Made by a program: the position numbers and the translations under genes. Positions 1-5,209 of a DNA stretch of 12,319 nucleotides are shown here, one piece after another. A model generated the notes under the pieces. That model was not told where the DNA came from. It searched no databases and was given only the letters and a program-made list of their open reading frames with translations. Location of the stretch: contig PKZC01000214.1 in assembly GCA_003132905.1 (NCBI GenBank), positions 4,247 through 16,565 on the forward strand. Direction: 5' to 3'. Each line of letters starts with the position of its first letter. Within the stretch, counting starts at the first letter, position 1. The stretch is from Bryobacterales bacterium (GTDB lineage Bacteria > Acidobacteriota > Terriglobia > Bryobacterales > Bryobacteraceae).

Positions 1-482
1 TTCATCATGATGTCGATGAAGAGCGAATCCTCGCCGACGAACGAGCGCAAATATTGCCCGTTCTCCTTGAATCGCAATGCTTCCGTCTTGCCCGCCTGAA
101 TGAGTGCGTCTTTCAGCTTCGGATCTTGGGTCAGCCGATACCACCTGTAATAAGTGGACATGAAGATGAACCCCAGATCGTGAACATCGCGATCATGCTG
201 GCGCGGTGCGAGCGGAGTGGTATAGCGCACGGCTTGCTCCTGCCAGTATTTGTCGGCGACGCCGGAAGCGAGGTTCCATTTGTGGAAGATCCACATCATT
301 CCGGGCAAAAATCCATCGCACCAATTGGTCCACACTTGCCCTTCGTGCTTCCATTTGCCGTCGGCGGTGTACATCGGATAGAAACCCGGATGACTCTCCA
401 CCAGCTTGCGGGTCTGTTGCTGCGCGAACCGCATCGCGTCTTCAAAGAGCGCGCGGTCCGATTCAAGAACAAATTGGATCAT
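1..482 (-). CDS. Unsaturated glucuronyl hydrolase, GH88 family (N-terminal part, cut by window edge)
   Basis: Reading from an ATG at 482 leftwards gives 160 residues and runs off the window. A TAA lies in frame two codons before the ATG, which fixes this as the first possible start; no good ribosome binding site is visible. GH88-like signatures are the aromatic segment VWTNWCDGFLPGMMWIF (residues 50-66), HDLGFIF (101-107) and LFIDIMM (154-160). Asp102 and Asp157 sit where the two key acidic residues of GH88 enzymes are expected (spacing 55; about 61 in the Bacillus enzyme). The family hydrates the C4-C5 double bond of unsaturated uronic acids at the ends of oligosaccharides left by polysaccharide lyases. 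No signal peptide is seen, so a cytoplasmic enzyme is likely. GH105 is the main alternative. It is divergent from the CDGSH gene, with 65 bp between starts. Confidence 0.8.
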   Translation of the reverse strand, partial: MIQFVLESDRALFEDAMRFAQQQTRKLVESHPGFYPMYTADGKWKHEGQVWTNWCDGFLPGMMWIFHKWNLASGVADKYWQEQAVRYTTPLAPRQHDRDVHDLGFIFMSTYYRWYRLTQDPKLKDALIQAGKTEALRFKENGQYLRSFVGEDSLFIDIMM

Positions 483-547
483 GCTTTATGGATTCTAGCA
501 GTCCCGGCAATATTCAACCATGTATCTCAGTGCTACCATCTCAATGC

Positions 548-772
548 ATGGCAGCCACCAAAGTTACAGTGAACAACAACGGATCGCTTCGCATCGAAGG
601 CGATTTCACGATGCAGGACGCTCAGGGCAAAGAGTTCGGACTCGGCGGACGCACCGTGATTTCGTTGTGCCGTTGCGGACATTCCGCAAACAAGCCGTTT
701 TGCGATGGAAGCCACAAGGTGAAGGGGTTTGATTCCAGTTGCGAGGCGCGGGATTTGCCGCCCAAAGTTTAG
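548..772 (+). CDS. CDGSH-type iron-sulfur domain protein, 74 aa
   Basis: The protein begins MAATKVTVNNNG and is small, soluble and without signal peptide. It carries a complete CDGSH cluster motif: Cys41 and Cys43 (CRCGHS), then KPFCDGSH with Cys52 and His56, the three-Cys one-His ligand set of a 2Fe-2S cluster. The family is linked to redox sensing or cluster transfer; the substrate or partner of this one cannot be told from sequence. The ATG at 548 is chosen because the segment upstream in the same frame lies antisense to the GH88 gene and the family normally starts just before the beta-strand seen here. No clear Shine-Dalgarno sequence. Its TAG stop (770-772) is at the same time the outer tip of the left inverted repeat of the four-helix-bundle cassette, and its last 4 bases overlap that gene's stop. 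Confidence 0.85.
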   Translation: MAATKVTVNNNGSLRIEGDFTMQDAQGKEFGLGGRTVISLCRCGHSANKPFCDGSHKVKGFDSSCEARDLPPKV

Positions 773-1158
773 TGGCTGGTGGTTAGTGGCTGGTGACTGG
801 TGGTTCGTGCCCGTATCGACGTTTGTAAACAGTGGAGTTTCTTGCCTAACAATTCAGCCTGCGCTTTTGCAGTGCTAATCAGCGGTGTCGGGTATTGAAG
901 CCGCACGGCCAACTCAAGCTGGGTTTCTAACTCTGCCAAGGATCCCAGGGCGTATGACAGAAAGTGCAGGAACTCCTTGGAGGACGAGCGAGCTTGGCCT
1001 TCGGCGATGTTGGAAGGAATCGAAACGGCAGCTCGTCGCATCTGAGCAGTTAATCCGTACATCTCACTTTTTGGAAATTCAGCCGTGTAGCGATAGATTG
1101 TTTCCACGAGATCCAGCCCGATTTGCCAAACCTCGAGATCCCGAAAACTCTTGACCAT
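769..1158 (-). CDS. Four-helix bundle protein (S23 / 23S rRNA intervening-sequence protein type)
   Basis: 129 residues. The family pattern is clear: FRDLEVW at 5-11, YGLTAQMRRAAVSIPSNIAEG at 34-54 (the most conserved stretch) and GSLAELETQL at 72-81, all in predicted amphipathic helices. Proteins of this fold (TIGR02436) occur inside 23S rRNA intervening sequences, as the Avd partner of diversity-generating reverse transcriptases, and very often as lone genes of unknown role. The last residues, about 115-129, leave the family and form a Thr/Ser/His/Pro tail (ends TTSHQPLTTSH) because the frame reads into the left inverted repeat; residues 122-129 and the stop are encoded by it. The start ATG at 1158 is the only good one; another ATG a few codons upstream runs into TAA. 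No reverse transcriptase or rRNA gene is nearby. Molecular function unknown. Confidence 0.85.
   Translation of the reverse strand: MVKSFRDLEVWQIGLDLVETIYRYTAEFPKSEMYGLTAQMRRAAVSIPSNIAEGQARSSSKEFLHFLSYALGSLAELETQLELAVRLQYPTPLISTAKAQAELLGKKLHCLQTSIRARTTSHQPLTTSH
770..795 (+). repeat. Left inverted repeat of the four-helix-bundle cassette
   Basis: Two head-to-tail 14-bp units: TAGTGGCTGGTGGT (770-783) and TAGTGGCTGGTGAC (784-797), followed by a partial third TGGTGGTTCG (798-807). The first 26 bases pair with 1199-1224; the only mismatch in those 26 is A at 785 (G in the partner). It supplies the CDGSH gene's stop codon and encodes the tail of the four-helix-bundle protein on the other strand. 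Confidence 0.85.
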
Positions 1159-1198
1159 TAGCCCGGTAGTGCCATAAAGTTGAAGCTTTTCTCAACCC

Positions 1199-1224
1199 CA
1201 CCAGCCACCAACCACCAGCCACTA
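1199..1224 (-). repeat. Right inverted repeat of the four-helix-bundle cassette
   Basis: Read on the minus strand from 1224, it starts TAGTGGCTGGTGGT and continues with a second 14-bp unit, TGGTGGCTGGTGGG, down to 1197. It is the inverted partner of 770-795. Its first three bases on the minus strand (1224-1222) are the TAG stop codon of the hypoxanthine phosphoribosyltransferase gene. Confidence 0.85.
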
Positions 1225-1746
1225 GTCCTCGGAGAGGACGCAAATATCGCTCAAGTTCCGATAGTCTTCCGCGAAGTCCAGCCCGTATCCAACTACAAAC
1301 TCGTCGGGAATCTGGAAGCCTACGTAAGCTACGCGAACCGGACGCAGGCGCTTCTCGGGTTTGTCCAGCAAGGTGGCGATCGCAAGTGATTTTGGACGCC
1401 TCTGCTCCAGCAGATTCATCAGGTAGGTTAGCGTCACGCCGCTATCGACGATGTCCTCCACGATCAGCACGTGATGCCCTTCGATGGAAACATCCAGGTC
1501 TTTGGTGACCTTCACTTCGCCCGACGATGTCTTGCCGCGGCCGTAGCTCGATATTCCCATGAACTCGATGCGCGAAGGAGTCTTGATATGGCGCGACAAG
1601 TCCGCCATGAAGATGAAAGCGCCCTTCAGAATGGAGATCAGATAGAGCGGACCTGCAGGATAGTCGGCGCTAATTTGTGCGCCCATTTCACGGACGCGAT
1701 TTTGGATCTGTTCCGCTGTGAGGAAAACGCGCGGGACCAGGGCCAC
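1222..1746 (-). CDS. hpt: Hypoxanthine phosphoribosyltransferase
   Basis: 174 residues, the usual length for the bacterial enzyme, which makes IMP (and often GMP) from hypoxanthine (or guanine) and PRPP in purine salvage. Visible signatures: the ISILKGAFIF segment (residues 38-47) with the Lys-Gly pair near the pyrophosphate site, the flexible loop SSYGRGKTSSG (66-76), the PRPP-binding motif VLIVEDIVDSGVT (93-105) with the Glu-Asp pair, and the base-binding region IPDEFVVGYGLDF (146-158). The start is GTG at 1746, one base after the stop codon of the upstream M15-like gene (1748-1750), so translation is probably coupled; there is no separate ribosome binding site. Cytoplasmic. The stop TAG lies in the right inverted repeat of the four-helix-bundle cassette. 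Confidence 0.95.
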   Translation of the reverse strand: MALVPRVFLTAEQIQNRVREMGAQISADYPAGPLYLISILKGAFIFMADLSRHIKTPSRIEFMGISSYGRGKTSSGEVKVTKDLDVSIEGHHVLIVEDIVDSGVTLTYLMNLLEQRRPKSLAIATLLDKPEKRLRPVRVAYVGFQIPDEFVVGYGLDFAEDYRNLSDICVLSED

Positions 1747-1747
1747 G

Positions 1748-2659
1748 CTAGTCGGCGCTATGCGTGCGAATGCCGAGACGTTTGCTGGTCACCTGCGTGG
1801 CCAGGCGTGTGCTTCCGGTGCCAATGTGAATGTGAGCCGCAGTGGCCTTACCGGCAATCGCATGCGCAAAAGCGTAATAGGGAATCTTCCGCAGTTGCAG
1901 ATACTGCCGCAGCCAAACGCCCTCCGGAGCGCTCGGAAGGACAGCTACGTCTACGCGGCCGCGATGATCGAATCCAAGTGCGCGATGCACTTCCGTCTCC
2001 CCTTCGGCGCTGATCGGAAGCGGACGCTGGAACTTGTCGGCAAATGCCAATTCGATCGGAGGCAGATCCCGATATTCGTTGAACGCACCGTCGCCCTCAT
2101 AGTGCTCCATGCCCTGAAAAAGCAGCTCGGAATTATCCTGAGGCCGTTGCTCAAAAACCGGCGGGGCCGGTTGTACGTTCATGGCTGCGCGATCGGCCAT
2201 CAAATGAGCGCGCAGGTGAGCCAGATCCAAACTGGTTTGACGAGCGGTGAGCTCGGCTTCAAAAGGCGCTAGATAAGACCGAGCCGCTACGCCGACGTCA
2301 ACCATCTTGCGGGCGTCCTCTAAACGGGCCTGCTGCCGATCCACACGGCGCTGCGCCGCCGCGATCATTTCCGCGGATGCTTCCTCGCTAGCGCCCTTCT
2401 CAGGAAGGTCCCCATACAAATCGTGCGCGAGAATCACTTCATCTTTTGCGTCTTCCAGATTCGCTTGCGCTTCCTGGAGCCGGACGCGAGGGAGAGCTCC
2501 CACCTGTACCAAATCCGTCACCCGGGCAAGGCCTTGTTGAGCCAGTTCGATTCCCTTGTTGGCTGAGGTGTCTGCTGGAGTTTCAGCCGGCAGCGCGGGC
2601 GTTCCAGTGAAGAGAATCAAGGCTCCAAGGGACAATACGAATACTAGCAATTGTCGCAT
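1748..2659 (-). CDS. Exported helical protein with C-terminal peptidase M15-like domain
   Basis: 303 residues from the ATG at 2659, preferred because it places MRQLLVFVLSLGALILF at the N-terminus as a signal peptide, with cleavage expected near ALPA (residues 22-25). A longer start (ATG 2704) is possible. Residues 35-160 are strongly helical and rich in Ala, Leu, Arg and Glu, with a motif around VTDLVQVGALPRVRLQEAQ (47-65) that recalls helices of TolC-like outer-membrane efflux proteins. The C-terminal part contains GFDHRGRVDVAV (229-240) and KATAAHIHIGTGS (271-283); His232, Asp237 and His276/His278 resemble metal ligands of M15-type D-Ala-D-Ala carboxypeptidase-like domains. Probably periplasmic and possibly active on peptidoglycan, but catalysis is not shown. 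It ends one base before hpt and is likely co-transcribed with it. Confidence 0.6.
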   Translation of the reverse strand: MRQLLVFVLSLGALILFTGTPALPAETPADTSANKGIELAQQGLARVTDLVQVGALPRVRLQEAQANLEDAKDEVILAHDLYGDLPEKGASEEASAEMIAAAQRRVDRQQARLEDARKMVDVGVAARSYLAPFEAELTARQTSLDLAHLRAHLMADRAAMNVQPAPPVFEQRPQDNSELLFQGMEHYEGDGAFNEYRDLPPIELAFADKFQRPLPISAEGETEVHRALGFDHRGRVDVAVLPSAPEGVWLRQYLQLRKIPYYAFAHAIAGKATAAHIHIGTGSTRLATQVTSKRLGIRTHSAD

Positions 2660-2683
2660 TGGAAATTTCAGTGTACCATAAAG

Positions 2684-2699
2684 TAAGGAGAACTCCTTA
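2684..2699. promoter_or_regulatory. Palindrome carrying AAGGAG on both strands
   Basis: TAAGGAGAACTCCTTA has perfect 7-bp arms around a central AA. It lies in the space between the divergent M15-like gene and rsfS. Each strand of it contains AAGGAG, the core Shine-Dalgarno sequence. In RNA it could fold as a six-pair stem with a four-base loop, hiding the only good ribosome binding site upstream of rsfS. Operator or translational-control element are both possible; function is inferred only from position and symmetry. Confidence 0.35.
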
Positions 2700-2813
2700 G
2701 CCATCCGACAGCAACACAATACGGCCGCTCAGCCTGCCGCACTGCCGCTTACCGCCCCTCCGTGGCTCATTGCCGTACGAGCCGCAGAATCCAAGAAAGC
2801 TCTCGACATTCGC

Positions 2814-3113
2814 GTGTTAGACCTGCGCGAAGTGACCACGTTCGCCGATTTTTTCGTAATCTGCAGCGGAAGCAACCCCAAGCAGATCCAAGCCATCGTC
2901 GACGAGGTCGGCCAGCAGCTCGATGAACGCGGTGAGTATCCGGTCAGCATCGAGGGTTTCGACAACGCCGAATGGATCCTAGCGGATTACGGGGACTATG
3001 TGATTCACGTCTTTTCGGCAAAATCGCGTGCGTTTTATGAGTTGGAGCGCTTGTGGCGGCACGCCAAAGTTGTGCCTCTTCCCGAAGAACCCCTCACTGA
3101 ACCGCGCTTGTGA
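2814..3113 (+). CDS. rsfS: Ribosomal silencing factor RsfS (true N-terminus lies further upstream)
   Basis: RsfS (Iojap/DUF143 family) binds ribosomal protein uL14 on the 50S subunit and blocks subunit joining when nutrients are short. Signatures: FADFFVICSGSNPKQIQAI, GFDNAEWILADYGDYVIHVF and YELERLW near the end. The coordinates start at the GTG at 2814, the only ATG/GTG/TTG in this frame, but family members carry about 20 residues before this point, and the open frame continues upstream with a fitting sequence (WLIAVRAAESKKALDIR, 2763-2813) back to a TAA at 2679. The real start is therefore probably a rare codon: ATC at 2703 lies 12 bases after AAGGAG (2685-2690); CTG at 2742 and ATT at 2769 are others. 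It converges on adk with 12 bp between stops. Confidence 0.88.
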   Translation: MLDLREVTTFADFFVICSGSNPKQIQAIVDEVGQQLDERGEYPVSIEGFDNAEWILADYGDYVIHVFSAKSRAFYELERLWRHAKVVPLPEEPLTEPRL

Positions 3114-3125
3114 GCGGGTCGCAGC

Positions 3126-3818
3126 TCAGATCGCCTTTTTGCCTTTCGCGTAGCAATTAGCGCCATTTTTGGCGACGATCGGTTCCAAAACTCCCGTGAT
3201 GGCTTCAAAGATGTAGCCGGGCGAGCGATCGCCGCGGATCTGGTAATACTTACGATCCTGATAGTAGGCCAGAACCGGCCGTGTCACTTCGTCGTAGGTA
3301 CGAATGCGTTCCGTGACCACCTCTTCGCTATCGTCCTTGCGGGTGATCAAAGGCGTACTGTCGTCGTCGCAAATACCGGCCGTTCGCGGCGGCTGATGCA
3401 ACAGGTTGTAGATGCGTTTGCATTGAGGACATTGGCGGCGTGAAGTGAGCCGGCCAACCAGCGCGTCCATCGGAACATCCAAGTGCAGCACGATGGGCGT
3501 TTCGAACTGCCGCTCCTCAAGCAAACCATCCAGGTATTCGGCCTGTTCCACCGTGCGCGGGTAACCGTCGAGAAGGAACCCGTGAGCGCTGTCGGGTGAA
3601 GACACACGTTGAGCCAGCATTCGGTTGACGAGGTCGTCACCCACCAATCCCCCACTGGCCATGATGGACTGCGCGGCGTTCCCCAGCGCCGTGCCGGCCT
3701 TGATCTCCTCCCGCAGCATATCGCCCGTGGAAATTGCCGGAATGCCCAACCAGTTCGAGATTCTTCCTGACTGCGTTCCTTTGCCGCTTCCCGGCGGTCC
3801 AAAGAGCAGAAGGACCAA
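3126..3818 (-). CDS. adk: Adenylate kinase, zinc-finger LID type
   Basis: 230 residues. Catalyses ATP + AMP to 2 ADP in the cytoplasm. Walker A GPPGSGKGT at residues 7-15, AMP-binding STGDMLREEI (30-39), LLDGYPRT (82-89) with the conserved Asp and Arg, then a LID with Cys130, Cys133, Cys150 and Asp153 (C-x2-C-x16-C-x2-D), the zinc-holding pattern found in many Gram-positive and some other bacteria. The start is TTG at 3818, giving MVLLLFGPPG as in homologues, with GGAGG just upstream; an ATG at 3823 is in another frame and is not the start. The C-terminus (KNGANCYAKGKKAI) runs slightly past the usual end. adk lies downstream of the O-methyltransferase gene on the same strand, separated by about 155 bp, so it may have its own promoter. 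Confidence 0.95.
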   Translation of the reverse strand: MVLLLFGPPGSGKGTQSGRISNWLGIPAISTGDMLREEIKAGTALGNAAQSIMASGGLVGDDLVNRMLAQRVSSPDSAHGFLLDGYPRTVEQAEYLDGLLEERQFETPIVLHLDVPMDALVGRLTSRRQCPQCKRIYNLLHQPPRTAGICDDDSTPLITRKDDSEEVVTERIRTYDEVTRPVLAYYQDRKYYQIRGDRSPGYIFEAITGVLEPIVAKNGANCYAKGKKAI

Positions 3819-3951
3819 ACCATCCTCCGTTTCCGTTCAGACAGCGAACCCGTCTGACTCGGTCAAGTTAATAGATCACGCCACAAAGATCCGCTAAATC
3901 CCATGAAAAGACTATCACTATTTTGGGCGTACTGTACCGGTGCGTTGCAGC

Positions 3952-3971
3952 ACCCGCTCGGCCTGGCGGGT
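3952..3971. other. Stem-loop just after the O-methyltransferase stop
   Basis: ACCCGC (3952-3957) pairs with GCGGGT (3966-3971) across an 8-base loop, right after the TGA of the methyltransferase on the minus strand. A minus-strand transcript has no U-run after it. The plus strand has six T's six bases further on (3977-3982), but no plus-strand gene ends here. It could weaken read-through from the methyltransferase into adk, or have no role. Confidence 0.25.
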
Positions 3972-3973
3972 CA

Positions 3974-4633
3974 TCATTTTTTGCAAGCCAGCGTCAGCCC
4001 ATCTCGTACCGGCAGCATACTTAACCAGACCCGATCGTCATCTTTGAGACGCTCATTGAACGCTCGAATAGCGAGCGTATCCGGATCGTCGAAGGACGCA
4101 TCGATCACTCGACCATACCAGAGTACGTTATCCACGCCGATCAAGCCACCTCGACGCAAAAGCACCAGCGCCCGCTCATAGTAGTTGGCGTAGTTGGTCT
4201 TATCGGCGTCGATGAACACAAAATCGAACTGGTTTCCCTGGCCGCTCTCGATCAGGTGGTCTAAGGTGGAGAGCGCGGGGGCGATTCGGAGATCGATCTT
4301 CTGTTCTACGCCGGCTTCGCGCCAGTAGCGCCGAGCCACTGAGGTCCATTCTTCATTGATGTCGCACGCGATGATCCGGCCGTCGTCGGGCAGCGCCAGA
4401 GCGACAGCCAGGGCGCTATAGCCGGTGTAGACTCCGATTTCGATAGTTCTGCGCGCGCCGATCAGGTGCATGAGGAGCCCCATCAACTGGCCCTGCTCAG
4501 CCGAGATCTGAAAAGTGGCCTTCGGATGCGGCGCGGTCTCCTCACGGAGACGTTTCAAAAGCGGGGGCTCGCGGAGCGTAACGCTCCGCATGTATTCCCA
4601 CAGCTCATCTGTGATGGTAAGGTCGTCTGGCAT
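3974..4633 (-). CDS. SAM-dependent O-methyltransferase, caffeoyl-CoA OMT-like (class I)
   Basis: 219 residues from ATG 4633; GTG at 4636 is directly before it and would add one residue. AGAGGG lies immediately upstream, unusually close to either. SAM-binding motif I is TIEIGVYTGYSALAVA (63-78), followed by an acidic Asp91 at the end of the next strand. The divalent-metal residues of this family are present: Asp142 in FIDADKTNY (140-148), and Asp168-Asn169 in VDNVLWYGRV (167-176). The family methylates catechol-type or other vicinal hydroxyl groups; many bacterial members have unknown substrates, and no neighbouring pathway gene gives a hint. Cytoplasmic. A 23S rRNA or small-molecule target cannot be excluded. 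Confidence 0.88.
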   Translation of the reverse strand: MPDDLTITDELWEYMRSVTLREPPLLKRLREETAPHPKATFQISAEQGQLMGLLMHLIGARRTIEIGVYTGYSALAVALALPDDGRIIACDINEEWTSVARRYWREAGVEQKIDLRIAPALSTLDHLIESGQGNQFDFVFIDADKTNYANYYERALVLLRRGGLIGVDNVLWYGRVIDASFDDPDTLAIRAFNERLKDDDRVWLSMLPVRDGLTLACKK

Positions 4634-4690
4634 CACCCTCTATTGAACACTACTGAAGCAATCGAATTGTTGATGAGGTTTATCAATAAT

Positions 4691-4798
4691 TTACTCGCGG
4701 GAGCTAGTGTCGACACGAACATCTGCGATATCGAATTTCGGTTGCTGAGCAAGAACGGGCGTGATTGCCAGCAAGGTGAGCGAAGCAATCCTCTGCAT
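4691..4798 (-). pseudogene. Truncated start of a TIGR03435-family (Solibacter-type) secreted protein
   Basis: A textbook ribosome binding site GGAGG (4805-4809) sits six bases before an ATG at 4798, which opens a signal peptide MQRIASLTLLAITPVLA followed by QQPKFDIADVRVDTSSRE and a TAA after 35 residues. The segment after the signal peptide matches the usual opening of TIGR03435 proteins (a mature N-terminus of the F-D/E-V/I-A-S/D-V type), which are abundant in Solibacter relatives and several hundred residues long. The rest of the family is missing: the next gene, the O-methyltransferase, begins 58 bp further on. It is best read as a gene start left after a deletion; translation of a 35-residue exported peptide cannot be excluded. 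Confidence 0.6.
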
Positions 4799-5207
4799 AT
4801 TCGACCTCCAGAATTCTGATTACATCCCGGCGTAATTCACATCGGTTCATCGTTTCGTCCTGGGAACCGGCTTCCTGAGCGTATCCGGGTAGCCCGGCAA
4901 GTGCAACGGGTCCGGTTGCATTCCGGTCGATCACTCCGCTGTAGTCGGCAAGGATAGAACTTCCTTTGGCGCTAATCGTGAGTGATCATGTCGAACTGCA
5001 GCATATCCGGTCCTCCGAGCGTGGGCGCGGGAAGCGCGCAGCAAGTTCACCCTGAAACTAGCTGGCTCTAGCTTGACCGGAACGATGACTGCCGTCGGCG
5101 AAACGGACAAAAAAGAAGCCGGTGAAACAAGTGAGAATCGGCGAAGGCTCGGTGAAAGCGCAGTAAAAGCGCTGTAGAGGAAGTTCAAAGAAGCGCGGCG
5201 CGGCTTC
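4799..5207. other. Gene-poor stretch with decayed coding traces
   Basis: No intact gene is recognised. On the minus strand the frame LADYSGVIDRNATGPVALAG (around 4905-4965) looks protein-like but has no recognised family and is closed by stops. A strong GGAGG (5012-5016) precedes a 10-codon frame MLQFDMITHD (5004-4972). On the plus strand, 5043-5177 reads KFTLKLAGSSLTGTM and continues Lys/Glu/Arg-rich to a TAG; the first part resembles beta-strand repeats of Acidobacterial secreted proteins. Together this suggests remains of one or more deleted genes. Confidence 0.4.
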
Positions 5208-5209
5208 TT
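5188..5209 (-). terminator. Possible terminator after the carboxypeptidase-regulatory operon
   Basis: On the minus strand the stop codon TAA of the 530-residue protein is followed by AAGAAGC, an 8-base GC-rich loop and GCTTCTT, then TGAAC. The 7-bp stem is perfect and overlaps the stop codon, but the T-run after it is only three bases long, so this is a weak candidate. Confidence 0.35.

Larger units (their letters stand above)
770..1225. mobile_element. Candidate small element: four-helix-bundle gene bounded by 26-bp inverted repeats
   Basis: The left repeat (770-795) and the reverse complement of 1199-1224 agree at 25 of 26 positions. Between them lies only the four-helix-bundle gene plus a short leader, with a subterminal GTTGA/TCAAC stem (1179-1183 with 1192-1196). 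Each repeat is itself made of two 14-bp units starting TAGTGGCTGGTG or a close variant. No transposase is present, so movement would need help in trans. The convergent genes on either side both stop exactly at the repeat tips. What is seen is the repeat pair and its placement; that this is a mobile or intervening element is inference. Confidence 0.5.

Noticed and set aside
206..547. Upstream extension of the CDGSH protein
   Set aside because: The same frame is open, but this part is antisense to the GH88 gene and has no CDGSH-family character; the ATG at 548 fits the family length.
54..572. Open plus-strand frame of 172 codons
   Set aside because: It is antisense to the GH88 gene, whose conserved residues are on the minus strand; the plus-strand translation has no family-like features.
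770..810. TGG-rich repeats as a CRISPR or tandem array
   Set aside because: Only two to three 14-bp units without spacers, and an inverted partner at 1199-1224; the inverted-repeat reading explains it better.
1471..2272. Two long overlapping plus-strand open frames
   Set aside because: Antisense to hpt and the M15-like gene; Arg/Cys-rich composition typical of shadow frames in GC-rich DNA.
3347..3823. Minus-strand frame beginning with ATG at 3823
   Set aside because: It is out of frame with adenylate kinase, which has all its motifs; the ATG only lies next to the true TTG start.
3952..3982. Hairpin plus six T's as a plus-strand terminator
   Set aside because: No plus-strand gene ends there; the nearest plus-strand gene is rsfS, whose stop is at 3113 with adk on the other strand between.
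4972..5004. Ten-codon frame MLQFDMITHD with a strong GGAGG before it
   Set aside because: It could be a leader peptide, but there is no attenuator-like structure and no intact gene behind it; too short to call.
4704..5188. Minus-strand frames of 76 and 85 codons
   Set aside because: No recognised family; the first overlaps the far better TIGR03435 start in another frame, and the second has shadow-like composition.
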